Of a stretch of 64,000 bases of DNA, positions 29,155-39,758 are shown piece after piece. Under the pieces are notes generated by a model. It saw only the letters and a list, made by a program, of their open reading frames with translations. It ran no database searches and had not been told where the DNA came from. Source of the stretch: Thiomicrorhabdus immobilis (GTDB lineage Bacteria > Pseudomonadota > Gammaproteobacteria > Thiomicrospirales > Thiomicrospiraceae). Position 1 is the first letter of the stretch, and each line of letters begins with the position of its first letter. The stretch is taken from the NCBI RefSeq assembly GCF_021654855.1, contig NZ_AP024202.1, forward strand, positions 1,178,001 to 1,242,000, written 5' to 3'. Made by a program: the position numbers and the translations under genes.

Positions 29155-29646
29155 ATGATTTCAATGTCAGCTAAAGAACTTTTTGAATTTTTTCAAGAAC
29201 ATAGCATTTGTGAATCACTTACTAAAGATGAAGTAGAGAGATTGATTCCTTACCTTCAAGAAAAAGAATACCAAGGTGGTGAAGTGATTTCAGACGCTGG
29301 CGAAGTGGGTGAGGCGCTTGGTTTTGTGATTCAAGGAAAAGTTCAGTTCACAAGCTCGGACGGCCAAGATACCGCTCCTGTAGGTAAGCAAGGGGTAGGG
29401 ACATTGATTGGTGAAATGTCTTTCTTTGACAGAAAACCTCGTAACTTACGCATGGAAGCGTGTAAAAAAGGTGTTAAGTTTCTGATATTGACTCGTCCTA
29501 TGTATGATCGTCTAAAAGTGGAAGAGCCGTTTATGGCGGTGAATATTCTAGAGAATGCGATTGTGAGTTTAGATACTCTAGTACGTCATATGGGCGACGA
29601 TATTTCAGCTCTGAACCACTATATGCACGGTTTTGGTAAACATTGA
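29155..29646 (+). CDS. Cyclic-nucleotide-binding (CAP_ED) domain protein
   Basis: A 163-residue protein consisting essentially of one cNMP-binding beta-roll: GGEVISDAGEVGEALGFVIQGKVQF, then GTLIGEMSFFDRKPRNLRMEA, corresponding to the phosphate-binding cassette region (GE...R). There is no DNA-binding helix-turn-helix, so it is not a CRP-type transcription factor; it probably senses or scaffolds. It has AGGAG before the ATG and stands 54 bp after the methyltransferase gene. Confidence 0.85.
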   Translation: MISMSAKELFEFFQEHSICESLTKDEVERLIPYLQEKEYQGGEVISDAGEVGEALGFVIQGKVQFTSSDGQDTAPVGKQGVGTLIGEMSFFDRKPRNLRMEACKKGVKFLILTRPMYDRLKVEEPFMAVNILENAIVSLDTLVRHMGDDISALNHYMHGFGKH

Positions 29647-29698
29647 TAAAAAGTTTATAAACGCTTGTATTTTAATTGAAAATCAGTAAAATGCTCGG

Positions 29699-29746
29699 AT
29701 TCGTCCCTATCATCGGTCGTGGAGGCGAATTTTTGTTAAGACCGAT
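29699..29746 (+). promoter_or_regulatory. Predicted S15-type pseudoknot in the rpsO leader
   Basis: ATTCG (29699-29703) pairs with CGAAT (29726-29730), and ATCGGTC in the loop of that stem (29712-29718) pairs with GACCGAT downstream (29740-29746). This is an H-type pseudoknot layout ending 17 bp before the rpsO ATG. In E. coli, S15 represses its own mRNA by binding a pseudoknot near the start codon, so the same autoregulation is likely. Confidence 0.7.
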
Positions 29747-29763
29747 CCAATGGAGTAAACACT

Positions 29764-30030
29764 ATGTTTGACGCAGAAGTTAAAGCTAAAATCGTTGCAG
29801 AATATGCAACAAAAGAAGGTGACACTGGTTCACCAGAAGTTCAAGTTGCACTTTTAACTGCACGTATTAAATACCTTACTGAGCACTTTAAAGCACATAA
29901 ACAAGATAACCATTCTCGTACTGGTCTATTACGTTTAGTTAGCCGTCGTCGTAAGCTTTTAGACTACGTTCACAAGAAAGACGGTGAAAGATATTTAGCT
30001 CTTATCAAGCGTTTAGGTCTACGTAAGTAA
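29764..30030 (+). CDS. rpsO: 30S ribosomal protein S15
   Basis: S15 is a primary 16S rRNA-binding protein of the small subunit platform. The 88-residue protein matches the family length and carries [36 protein letters not shown] and [10 protein letters not shown]. It is preceded by a predicted autoregulatory pseudoknot and followed by a strong terminator and then pnp, the classic rpsO-pnp arrangement. Confidence 0.98.
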   Translation: MFDAEVKAKIVAEYATKEGDTGSPEVQVALLTARIKYLTEHFKAHKQDNHSRTGLLRLVSRRRKLLDYVHKKDGERYLALIKRLGLRK

Positions 30031-30071
30031 TTCATCTATAAAATGATTACTTAAGTTATATCTTAAGCTCA

Positions 30072-30103
30072 AAAAAAGCCCTGCCTCGCAGGGCTTTTTT
30101 TTT
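30072..30103 (+). terminator. Rho-independent terminator after rpsO
   Basis: The stem AAAGCCCTGC / GCAGGGCTTT has a CTC loop and a nine-base T-run. It separates rpsO from pnp; partial readthrough would link them, as known in E. coli. Confidence 0.95.
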
Positions 30104-30183
30104 GCCCAAATAATCATAGATTAGTTTTAATTGGTGGGTAATAAATAGTAGAATGATTCAACTTTGAACGAGCAAAATTGCCT

Positions 30184-30258
30184 GTAACCCGATAGCCTGA
30201 ATCCCTAAGCACTCCAAGGTGTTAAACGGTTTGTTTAGGGATTCAGGTTTCAGACAAT
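30184..30258 (+). promoter_or_regulatory. Long hairpin in the pnp leader (probable RNase III site)
   Basis: A 13-bp perfect inverted repeat, CCTGAATCCCTAA (30196-30208) with TTAGGGATTCAGG (30235-30247), has further outer pairing of ATTG-CTG with CAG-CAAT. It lies about 50 bp before pnp. In E. coli the pnp leader forms a long hairpin cleaved by RNase III, which lets PNPase repress itself. Confidence 0.75.
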
Positions 30259-30309
30259 GTAATCCTCAAAGTATTGAAGATGAAACCATTGATATATAAA
30301 GGACAGAAT

Positions 30310-32403
30310 ATGGCCAAGTTTACTAAAACGTTCCAGTACGGAAGTCATCAAGTGACATTAGAAACCGGAGAAATCGCTCGTCAAGCTGACGGTGCGGTTA
30401 TGATTGGTATGGGAGATACTCGTATCTTGGTTACTGCGGTAGCGGCTAAAACGGCAAAAGCGGGACAAGACTTTTTTCCATTGACAGTAAACTACCAAGA
30501 GAAAGCTTATGCGGCAGGCCGTATTCCAGGTGGCTTTTTGAAGCGTGAAGGGCGTCCTTCTGAAAAAGAAACCCTAACCTCACGTCTGATTGACCGTCCG
30601 ATTCGTCCTTTGTTTCCTAAAGGTTTTCTGAATGAAGTTCAAATTATCGCAACGGTTGTGGCGTTAGATCCTGAAGTAGGCACTGAAGTGGCCGCCATGC
30701 TGGGTACTTCTGCGGCATTAGCGATTTCGGGTATTCCTTTTGATGGCCCGATTGGTGCGGCTATCGTTGGTTATCGTGATGATGAGTTTCTACTCAACCC
30801 AAGCCCGGAAAGCTTGCAAACATCTGATTTGGAACTAAGTGTTGCCGGTACTAAAGATGCGGTATTAATGGTTGAATCAGAAGCGGCAGAGTTACCGGAA
30901 GATGTGATGTTGGGTGCGGTTATGTACGGTCACCAGCAGATGCAAGTGGCGATTCAAGCGATTGAAGAATTCGCTCAAGAAGCTGGTAAGCCACGTTGGG
31001 AATGGGAAGCGCCAGCGGTAAACACCGAATTGAAAGATGCTGTGTTTGGTCTAATTCGCTCTGATGTAGAAGCGGCTTATAGCATTGCCGATAAGATGGA
31101 GCGTTATAGTGCATTAGATGCGGCAAAAGCGAAAATGATGGCTGAACTGGCCGTGTCAGAAGACAATGCCGATGGTTTTGATGAAAAAGACCTGGATGGT
31201 ATGTTCGGTAAGGTACAAAAGGACATCGTACGTGGTCGTGTCATTGCGGGTGAGCCACGTATTGATGGACGTGATACTAAAACGGTTCGAGCAATCAACT
31301 GTCAAGTAGGTGTGTTGCCTCAGGTTCACGGTTCAGCACTGTTTACCCGTGGTGAAACGCAAGCTTTGGTGGTGACGACTTTAGGTACTGAGAAAGATGC
31401 CAAGATTGTTGACGAGTTGACCGGTTCTTATCATGACCGTTTCATGCTGCATTATAACTTCCCTCCGTTCTCGGTCGGTGAGTGTGGGCGTACTGGTAGC
31501 CCTGGTCGTCGTGAAATCGGTCACGGTATGTTGGCGCGTCGCGGTGTTGCGGCATTGTTACCAACGGCTGAAGAATTCCCATACACCATCCGTGTGGTTT
31601 CAGAGATTACCGAATCAAACGGTTCAAGTTCGATGGCATCGGTTTGCGGTACTTCCATGTCATTAATGCACGCGGGTGTGCCAATTGCGGCGCCAATCGC
31701 GGGTATTGCTATGGGCTTGATTAAAGAAGAGAGTGGTTTTGCGGTGCTTTCAGATATCTTGGGTGACGAAGATCACCTTGGCGATATGGACTTTAAGGTT
31801 GCGGGTACGGATGAAGGTATCACGGCTTTACAGATGGATATTAAAATCACCGGTATCACCGAAGAGATTATGCAGATCGCTTTAGATCAAGCTAAAGCAG
31901 GGCGCTTACACATCCTGGGTGAGATGGAAAAAGCGATCAGCAGTTCGAATGAATCGGTAGCGGGTACCGCTCCACGTTTCTTCAGCGTAAAGGTCAAGCC
32001 AGAAAAAGTACGTGAAATCATCGGTAAGGGCGGTGCAACCATTCGTTCGATTACTGAAGAGACTGGATGTGTGATTGAAATCGATGATGACGGTAATGTT
32101 AAGATTGCCGCAAAAGATGACGAATCGGCGAATGCGGCTAAGGCTCGTATTGCTGAAATCACTGCGGAACCTGAAATCGGTAAGACTTATGATGCAGTGG
32201 TTAAGAAAATCGTTGATTTCGGTGCTTTCGTTGCCTATATGCCTGGTCGTGAAGGTTTGGTTCATGTATCTCAAATCGCAGAAGAGCGTGTTGAAGATGT
32301 GAATGAGTTCTTGAAAGAAGGTCAGGAAATTCGTGTTAAGTTAACCGATATCGACAAGCAAGGTCGTGTGAAACTTTCTATGAAAGACGCTGATAAAGAG
32401 TAG
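30310..32403 (+). CDS. pnp: Polyribonucleotide nucleotidyltransferase (PNPase)
   Basis: PNPase degrades RNA 3'-5' with phosphate, within or outside the degradosome. The start is ATG 30310 with AAGGAC upstream; the open frame begins at 30274 but has no ribosome site there. The 697-residue protein has two RNase PH-like cores ([22 protein letters not shown] and [27 protein letters not shown]), a KH domain ([20 protein letters not shown], near 565) and an S1 domain to the end. Confidence 0.98.
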   Translation: MAKFTKTFQYGSHQVTLETGEIARQADGAVMIGMGDTRILVTAVAAKTAKAGQDFFPLTVNYQEKAYAAGRIPGGFLKREGRPSEKETLTSRLIDRPIRPLFPKGFLNEVQIIATVVALDPEVGTEVAAMLGTSAALAISGIPFDGPIGAAIVGYRDDEFLLNPSPESLQTSDLELSVAGTKDAVLMVESEAAELPEDVMLGAVMYGHQQMQVAIQAIEEFAQEAGKPRWEWEAPAVNTELKDAVFGLIRSDVEAAYSIADKMERYSALDAAKAKMMAELAVSEDNADGFDEKDLDGMFGKVQKDIVRGRVIAGEPRIDGRDTKTVRAINCQVGVLPQVHGSALFTRGETQALVVTTLGTEKDAKIVDELTGSYHDRFMLHYNFPPFSVGECGRTGSPGRREIGHGMLARRGVAALLPTAEEFPYTIRVVSEITESNGSSSMASVCGTSMSLMHAGVPIAAPIAGIAMGLIKEESGFAVLSDILGDEDHLGDMDFKVAGTDEGITALQMDIKITGITEEIMQIALDQAKAGRLHILGEMEKAISSSNESVAGTAPRFFSVKVKPEKVREIIGKGGATIRSITEETGCVIEIDDDGNVKIAAKDDESANAAKARIAEITAEPEIGKTYDAVVKKIVDFGAFVAYMPGREGLVHVSQIAEERVEDVNEFLKEGQEIRVKLTDIDKQGRVKLSMKDADKE

Positions 32404-32431
32404 AAAGATAATCTCAAGACTATTCTCAGTA

Positions 32432-32458
32432 AAGGTCGCCTTATGGCGGCCTTTTTTG
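32432..32458 (+). terminator. Rho-independent terminator after pnp
   Basis: AAGGTCGCC / GGCGGCCTT form a 9-bp stem with one G-U pair and a TTAT loop, followed by a T-run. Confidence 0.9.
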
Positions 32459-32535
32459 TTTATAATCACGCAATAAATTTAAAGATAAGCCCTCTTTTTA
32501 TGATGAATTTTCATCATATACAACACGGAAACAGT

Positions 32536-35475
32536 ATGAGCCAAAATCAATCATTATCGAATAACAACAATCACCCCGCTTTTGAATTCAAGGGTGAGCA
32601 CGAAATTGATTCACTGAATTTAACCATTCAACACTTTGAGCATAAAGTGACCGGAGCGGCACATTACCACTTAGCGGCCGATGACCCGCAGAATGTATTC
32701 TTGGTGGCTTTACGTACCGTGCCAATGGATTCGACCGGGGTGGCGCATATTTTGGAACATACCACTTTATGCGGCAGTGAAAAATACCCAGTACGCGACC
32801 CGTTCTTTATGATGATTCGCCGTTCTTTAAACACCTTTATGAACGCGTTCACCTCAAGTGATTGGACGGCATATCCGTTTGCCACTGAAAACCGTAAAGA
32901 CTTTCAAAATCTATTACAGGTGTATATGGATGCGGTGTTTTTCCCCAATCTCGATCCGTTGGATTTTGCCCAAGAAGGTCACCGTTTTGAGTTTGAAGAG
33001 ATGACCAATCCCGATTCGCCTTTAACCTATAAGGGCGTGGTTTTCAATGAGATGAAAGGGGCGATGAGTTCACCTGTTTCTACTTTATGGCAGGCCTTTT
33101 CTTCTGAACTTTATCCAACCAGCACTTATCACTATAACAGTGGCGGTGAACCGGAAGATATTCCCAATCTAACGCACCAGCAATTGGTTGATTTTCATAA
33201 ATTACATTACCATCCTTCCAATGCGGTTTTTATGACCTATGGTGATATCCCCGCGGCCGAGCACCAATCGCAATTTGAAGAACTTGCTTTGGCACGTTTT
33301 CAAGACACCGTGCCGCAAGTGCATGTCGGTTTGGAATCTCGTTACTCCGAGCCAAAAGTGGTGGAAACCAGCTATGCACTAGATGAGGAAGATGTTTCCG
33401 CCAAAACGCATATCGTTTTGGGTTGGCTGTTAGGTCAAAACCAAGATCCATTGAATGTATTGCGTGGCCATTTGTTGTCTTCGGTGTTGTTGGATAATAG
33501 TGCTTCACCTTTGCGTAAGTTACTGGAAGAGACCGAGTTGGCGAATGCACCGTCACCATTATGTGGCTTTGAAGAGTCGAATAAAGAGATGGCATTTGTG
33601 GTGGGTGTGCAAGGTTCGGAAGCCGAACATGCACCAGCCGTTGAAGCCATGATATTGACCGAGTTACAGCGTATTGCCGATGAAGGGGTTGAACAGTCTC
33701 AAGTCGAAGCGATGTTGCATCAGTTGGAATTGTCACAGCGTGAAGTGGGTGGAGATGGATATCCTTACGGTTTGCAGTTGATTTTGCATTCCTTAGCCGG
33801 TGCATTGCATGAAGGTGATCCTATTGCGCTGTTAGATACCGATGCGGCGTTAAAACAATTGGAAAACGAGGTGAAATCGCCTGACTTCATACCTGGCCTG
33901 GTTAAGTCCTTATTATTGGATAATCGCCATAGGGTGCGTTTGACCATGAAGCCGGACACAGAATTATCGGCGAAAAAAGAGCAAGCTGAAAAGGCGAAAC
34001 TTGCGGAAATTCAGGCTAAGCTAACGGATGCAGAAAAACAAGCGATTATCGAGCAAGCTGTCGCTTTGGAGGCGCGTCAGGCACAAGAAGATGATCCGAC
34101 GATTTTACCCGAAGTGACTAAGGATGATATTCCAGCGGATATCAAAGTCTATAAGGCGGAGCACTCTAGCATTGCTGACATGGCGGTGAAAAGCTACCAG
34201 TGTGGCACTAATGGGTTGACTTACGAGCAATTGATTATTGACCTGCCGAACTTGACTGAACAAGAGCAGGAATTAATGCCTCTGTTCAATAGTTGTTTGA
34301 CCGAGGTGGGCACGCAGCAACGTGACTATATTGAGATGCAATCTCACCAGGCAGAGGTTTCTGGCGGTATCTCGGCACGTTCAAGTGTGCACTCAAAAAT
34401 CGGTGAGCCGCAAGGTTACCATAGCCACTTCATCTTGTCGTCAAAGGCATTGAACCGCAATCAGCAACTTATGGCCGAGCTGTTGCACGAAACCTTGAAT
34501 GAGGCGCGTTTTGATGAGAGCAATCGTCTTAAAGATTTGGTGTCGCAAATTCGCTCTTCGGTTGATCATGGCATTACCGGAAACGGTCATGGCTTGGCGA
34601 TGATGGCTGCCGTGCAAAACTATACGCCGGCGGCGCGTTGGAAATATGCCCGTTCTGGTTTTGCTGGTATTCAATACATTAAAAAACTGCATGAAGAGTT
34701 AAAGTCAGAAGATGCGATGAGTGCTTTTTCGGCTGGTTTAAGTTCGATTCAAAGTAAAATCAAACAGTCTGCCAAACAAGCCTTGGTCATCAGCGATGAG
34801 CCTGGCATGGAGTCGGCTTTGCAATCGATGGATAATGTTTGGAATCAATCTACAGGCGTGACCAATCAGGCACCGTTTGAGTTTGACGCTAGCCAAAACG
34901 CGGTAAACCAGGCCTGGGTAACCAGTACGCAAGTTAACTTCTGTGCATTAGCTTACCCTGCAGTGCCCGCTGATCACGAAGATGCGCCTAAGTTATCTGT
35001 TTTAGGTGCGTGTTTACGTAATGGTTTCTTGCACTCGGCGATTCGTGAAAAGGGCGGTGCTTACGGTGGTGGTGCCAGCTACAATGCCGAAGCGAATGCG
35101 TTTGTGTTCTATTCATATCGTGATCCACGCTTATTGGAGACCTACAGCGATTTTAAACGAGCACATGAATGGTTGATGAGTGCGGAAGCCACCCAAGCTA
35201 AAGTCGATGAAGCGATTTTGAATGTCATCAGTGCTATGGATAAACCCGGTTCACCGGCAGGTGAGATGAAAAAAGCCTTTTACCAAGACTTATATGGTCG
35301 TACACATGAAATTCGCATGGCCTATCGCCATGGGGTTATTTCTACCACCATTGCGGAGTTAAGGGCGTTGGCAGAGAAGTATTTGACCAACGATAATATT
35401 TCGTCGGTTGTATTAACCAATAGTCAAAATGCGGATAAATTAAAAGACAATGGATTTGAGGTTTTCAAGCTTTAA
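32536..35475 (+). CDS. M16C family zinc metalloprotease (PreP-like)
   Basis: A 979-residue insulinase-superfamily peptidase of the presequence-protease type, which degrades peptides in an enclosed chamber. The inverted zinc motif HxxEH is H71-ILE-H75 in AHILEHTTLCGSEKYPVRDPF, and the downstream YKGVVFNEMKGAMSSP region supplies the third ligand. The C-terminal half is the non-catalytic repeat, with REKGGAYGGGASYN. The start ATG 32536 (GGAAA upstream) is preferred over upstream in-frame codons that run back through the pnp terminator. No signal peptide is seen, so it is probably cytoplasmic. Confidence 0.92.
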   Translation: MSQNQSLSNNNNHPAFEFKGEHEIDSLNLTIQHFEHKVTGAAHYHLAADDPQNVFLVALRTVPMDSTGVAHILEHTTLCGSEKYPVRDPFFMMIRRSLNTFMNAFTSSDWTAYPFATENRKDFQNLLQVYMDAVFFPNLDPLDFAQEGHRFEFEEMTNPDSPLTYKGVVFNEMKGAMSSPVSTLWQAFSSELYPTSTYHYNSGGEPEDIPNLTHQQLVDFHKLHYHPSNAVFMTYGDIPAAEHQSQFEELALARFQDTVPQVHVGLESRYSEPKVVETSYALDEEDVSAKTHIVLGWLLGQNQDPLNVLRGHLLSSVLLDNSASPLRKLLEETELANAPSPLCGFEESNKEMAFVVGVQGSEAEHAPAVEAMILTELQRIADEGVEQSQVEAMLHQLELSQREVGGDGYPYGLQLILHSLAGALHEGDPIALLDTDAALKQLENEVKSPDFIPGLVKSLLLDNRHRVRLTMKPDTELSAKKEQAEKAKLAEIQAKLTDAEKQAIIEQAVALEARQAQEDDPTILPEVTKDDIPADIKVYKAEHSSIADMAVKSYQCGTNGLTYEQLIIDLPNLTEQEQELMPLFNSCLTEVGTQQRDYIEMQSHQAEVSGGISARSSVHSKIGEPQGYHSHFILSSKALNRNQQLMAELLHETLNEARFDESNRLKDLVSQIRSSVDHGITGNGHGLAMMAAVQNYTPAARWKYARSGFAGIQYIKKLHEELKSEDAMSAFSAGLSSIQSKIKQSAKQALVISDEPGMESALQSMDNVWNQSTGVTNQAPFEFDASQNAVNQAWVTSTQVNFCALAYPAVPADHEDAPKLSVLGACLRNGFLHSAIREKGGAYGGGASYNAEANAFVFYSYRDPRLLETYSDFKRAHEWLMSAEATQAKVDEAILNVISAMDKPGSPAGEMKKAFYQDLYGRTHEIRMAYRHGVISTTIAELRALAEKYLTNDNISSVVLTNSQNADKLKDNGFEVFKL

Positions 35476-35495
35476 ATCTAGCGTGAATTGATCGG

Positions 35496-35538
35496 CAAAA
35501 AGCCCTAATCATTGGTTTGATTAGGGGCTTTTTTTGTT
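35496..35538. terminator. Bidirectional terminator, protease gene / roxA
   Basis: AAAAAGCCCTAATCA pairs with TGATTAGGGGCTTTTT (one bulged G). It lies between two convergent genes, with A- and T-runs on the two sides. Confidence 0.9.
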
Positions 35539-35571
35539 TTGTATTATTAGATTTTTGGAGAACAGGTTAAG

Positions 35572-36741
35572 TTATTCTATAAAGATTAAATACTGCAACT
35601 TCCATAAATCAAATAGCAATTTGATATTTCCTTCATTGTCACCTGCCAACATAATCTCATCTTGGGTTAAGAAAGATTGGTTGGCAAGCTGAGCGATAAA
35701 TTGGGCGGAAGCCCCGAAGCTATCCCAAACGGCACCATTGATGTAAAGCTGGGTATTACCGTCAATTTCAGCATAGGCAAAACGGCAAACCGGATCTTTC
35801 ACCAGGCCTGGTTCGACTTGCAACGCCCCCATGAAGTCTTCAATATCGGGTGTTTCCTCTTCGGTTAAAGGCTCTGGAAGTTGTTGGGCGGCAACCTGGT
35901 CAAGCTGGGTGGCAAAACGCCCAAACCAGGTTTTCAGTAGAGTTTTATCTTCCAACACACTTTTTAATAGTGTTTGCGCCTGTTCGCTGGCGGCATCGGT
36001 CACTTCACCAGGGTTAAGGTTTTCTGGCCAAGTGGGGTCGATGTATAAATCCTTAAAGCAGCCCATCTCTGAAAGGTGGTCACCAAAGCTATCCCACAAT
36101 TCTTGACCACGATAGGTACGGTAGCCGATTGAGTAAGTCATACACTCATCATCTAACGCAACCCCGTGATGCCCCCATTTTGGCGGAATATAAAGAATGT
36201 CGCCTTTTTCAAAAACGTAATCTTCTTCAACGGTAAAGGTTTGCATCAAGCGTAAATCGACACCTTGAATATAGTTGTCTTCAGAGCAGTCTTGAGAGGT
36301 GAGTTTCCAGTTGCGTTTACCTGCTGCTTGGAGTAAAAACACATCATAATGGTCAAAATGTGGACCAACGTTTCCACCTTTGGTGGCGTAGCTAATCATA
36401 ATGTCGTCAATACGCCAGCGGGGTAAAAAATCAAAATCGTTCAACACATCGGTGACTTCTGGTACCAAACGGTCCATGCCTTGAATCAATAAAGTCCAAT
36501 TCTCTTCAGGAAGGGTTTCATACGTCTCTTCGCTAAAAGGGCCTTTTTTGAGCTCGTAATCGGTATCGGAGTGTTGTATTACGATACGGCTTTCCACTTC
36601 GTCTTCCAAAGAGAGTCCTGCTAACTCCTCGGCTGAAACCGGTGTTTCAAAGTCGGGCAAGGCGCCACGAATGACTAACGGTTTCTTTTGCCAGTAATCT
36701 GAAAGAAAAGTTTTTAAATCAATATCTTGAAACTGAATCAT
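35572..36741 (-). CDS. roxA: Ribosomal protein L16 arginine 3-hydroxylase (JmjC/cupin)
   Basis: RoxA (YcfD) is a 2-oxoglutarate/Fe(II) oxygenase that hydroxylates an Arg of ribosomal protein L16. Iron ligands are visible: HxD in GNVGPHFDHYDVFLLQ (near residues 128-130) and the distal His in PPKWGHHGVAL (near 191). RSGxR-type family features include YWQKKPLVIRGALP at the start. The 389-residue length fits the family. The start is ATG 36741; TTG six bases upstream is also in frame. A palindrome copy (35801-35812) encodes PGLV. Confidence 0.92.
   Translation of the reverse strand: MIQFQDIDLKTFLSDYWQKKPLVIRGALPDFETPVSAEELAGLSLEDEVESRIVIQHSDTDYELKKGPFSEETYETLPEENWTLLIQGMDRLVPEVTDVLNDFDFLPRWRIDDIMISYATKGGNVGPHFDHYDVFLLQAAGKRNWKLTSQDCSEDNYIQGVDLRLMQTFTVEEDYVFEKGDILYIPPKWGHHGVALDDECMTYSIGYRTYRGQELWDSFGDHLSEMGCFKDLYIDPTWPENLNPGEVTDAASEQAQTLLKSVLEDKTLLKTWFGRFATQLDQVAAQQLPEPLTEEETPDIEDFMGALQVEPGLVKDPVCRFAYAEIDGNTQLYINGAVWDSFGASAQFIAQLANQSFLTQDEIMLAGDNEGNIKLLFDLWKLQYLIFIE
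35801..35812. repeat. Iterated palindrome, copy in roxA
   Basis: An exact core copy, read as PGLV. Confidence 0.9.
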
Positions 36742-36767
36742 AATCAATATTCTCTAAGGTTTTTGTT

Positions 36768-36940
36768 GAACCACGAAGTCACGAAGACACGAAGTTTTAA
36801 GATTTATAAAGTTAGGATGGGGTGTTGTAGAAAGGGTGTTTATGGTGAAAATATAAAATTTGTTAACCATTAAGAACGAAGTCACACCCGCCGTTTAAAA
36901 ATCTTCGTGACTTCGTGACTTCGTGTCTTTGTGGTTAACC
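36768..36940. repeat. Foldback element with CACGAAG tandem units at both ends
   Basis: The roxA-purB spacer is bracketed by two inverted arms. The left arm (36770-36794) reads AACCACGAAGTCACGAAG and continues with another ACGAAG unit. The right arm (36903-36937) is its imperfect reverse complement, with four CTTCGTG-like units ending TTTGTGGTT. About 110 bp without an open frame lie between. It resembles widespread AACCACGAAG-type intergenic repeats or a small non-autonomous foldback element. Confidence 0.75.
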
Positions 36941-36944
36941 TAGA

Positions 36945-38381
<1,437 letters not shown>

Positions 38382-38625
38382 TTAATGGCGATGATTATAC
38401 CTTAAAATCCATATTTATTTTATGCTTTAAAGGTTAAAGCGTGGTTTGTTTTCAGCTCTTTTAATAAGGTGAAAAGACGCTCGGTTTGGAGCAAAGTCGC
38501 CAGGCCAGGATAGAGGCGATATATAATGCGATCAATCATCATGAGAAACTGACAGTTGGGTAAATAATCGGGTGCTGCATATTGAATACCCCAAACAGAT
38601 TCATAATAGGAATATTGACGCAACG

Positions 38626-39546
38626 ATGAATAAAAACTCTCAGGCGAGTTCACAGAGCCAAAACCTTGATTTAAATAAACCTTGTTTGGCTGATTCACAA
38701 AGCCGAGGAGAGTTGTTTGCGTTGAGTCTGACCTTGATAGAGGCTTGGTTCCCAATCTTTGCTTTTTTCACGGTGGCCGCGTTGGGAGGTTTGCATGCTT
38801 ATTTCTATAGCCTTTTAGTAGCAGTGTTGTTTTTATTCATCTGGTGGGTTTGGCGAGGAAAACAGGCCGAAATTCGATTGACTTCGGCTTATAAAAACCT
38901 TGGATTAACCACGTTATTTATCACCTCCTTATTTGCACTGACGTTTATCGGCCTGCAATATACAACCGCGACGAATGTGGCGATCATTCTGTTTTTACAA
39001 ATCTTGTTTAGTTATTTGTTTTTAGGCCGTCGTCAAGAGGAACGGTTGAATTTAAAACAGGTCAGCGGTGCGTTACTGATGACCTTGGGCGCATTGCTGA
39101 TTCTATTTCCAGGCTCTTTAAAAGCCAATATTGGTGATTTATTCGTTTTGGGCGCGGCGATGTTGGCTCCAATCGCCAACCTGTATCAAAAAAAGGCGAG
39201 GGCGCAGGTTTCCAGTGAAACGATTCTGTTGGTTCGTAGCGTAATCGCTTTACCGTTTATTTACCTTTTAGCGAGCTTGTTTGAGCTTGCTCCGAGTATT
39301 GAAATGCTTGAATCGCAGTTTGTCTGGTTGCTATTAACCGGGTTTTTGGTGTTTTTTGTCGCCAAAGTGCTGTGGGTGGAGGCCATTTATATTTTACCGA
39401 TTACCAAAGTCAATGCGCTGTTTGCCTTTGCTCCTTTGATGACGATGGGATTGGCTTATCTGGTGTTAAACCAAGTGCCTAATCTATATCAAATACTGGG
39501 TATGTTGCCTATTCTGATGGGTGGATATCTTATAACTCGGCGTTAA
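38626..39546 (+). CDS. EamA/DMT-family transporter
   Basis: A 306-residue inner-membrane protein with about ten hydrophobic helices in two EamA halves. LQYTTATNVAIILFLQILFSYLFLGRR at the end of the first half and INALFAFAPLMTMGLAYLVLNQ-like helices in the second are characteristic. It ends ILMGGYLITRR. The ATG at 38626 is the likely start, though its ribosome site (AGG) is rather distant; the frame stays open to 38572. The substrate cannot be told from sequence. Confidence 0.82.
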   Translation: MNKNSQASSQSQNLDLNKPCLADSQSRGELFALSLTLIEAWFPIFAFFTVAALGGLHAYFYSLLVAVLFLFIWWVWRGKQAEIRLTSAYKNLGLTTLFITSLFALTFIGLQYTTATNVAIILFLQILFSYLFLGRRQEERLNLKQVSGALLMTLGALLILFPGSLKANIGDLFVLGAAMLAPIANLYQKKARAQVSSETILLVRSVIALPFIYLLASLFELAPSIEMLESQFVWLLLTGFLVFFVAKVLWVEAIYILPITKVNALFAFAPLMTMGLAYLVLNQVPNLYQILGMLPILMGGYLITRR

Positions 39547-39567
39547 CTTAATGGTTTTAACAGAGTA

Positions 39568-39579
39568 ACCAGGCCTGGT
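39568..39579. repeat. Iterated palindrome, intergenic copy before acnB
   Basis: An exact ACCAGGCCTGGT core lies between the transporter gene and acnB, 180 bp before the acnB start. Confidence 0.9.
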
Positions 39580-39758
39580 CGTTAAAAGTGAATAAATGTC
39601 ACTCAACTGGATACGGGAAATTGTAAGCAATTTAGGGTGGTTTTATCGCGCTTAAAAGCCGGATTAGCCCTCTTGAATAAGAATCATTGATGATAATTTT
39701 TTTGTGCCAAAAGCCGTATTCCTTTATACTTCCCTAAAAAAATATATAAGGAATTTAA

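Noticed and set aside
38420-38755. 111-codon frame on the minus strand between purB and the transporter gene
   Set aside because: It overlaps the start of the much better supported EamA gene, has no ribosome site and no recognisable motif.
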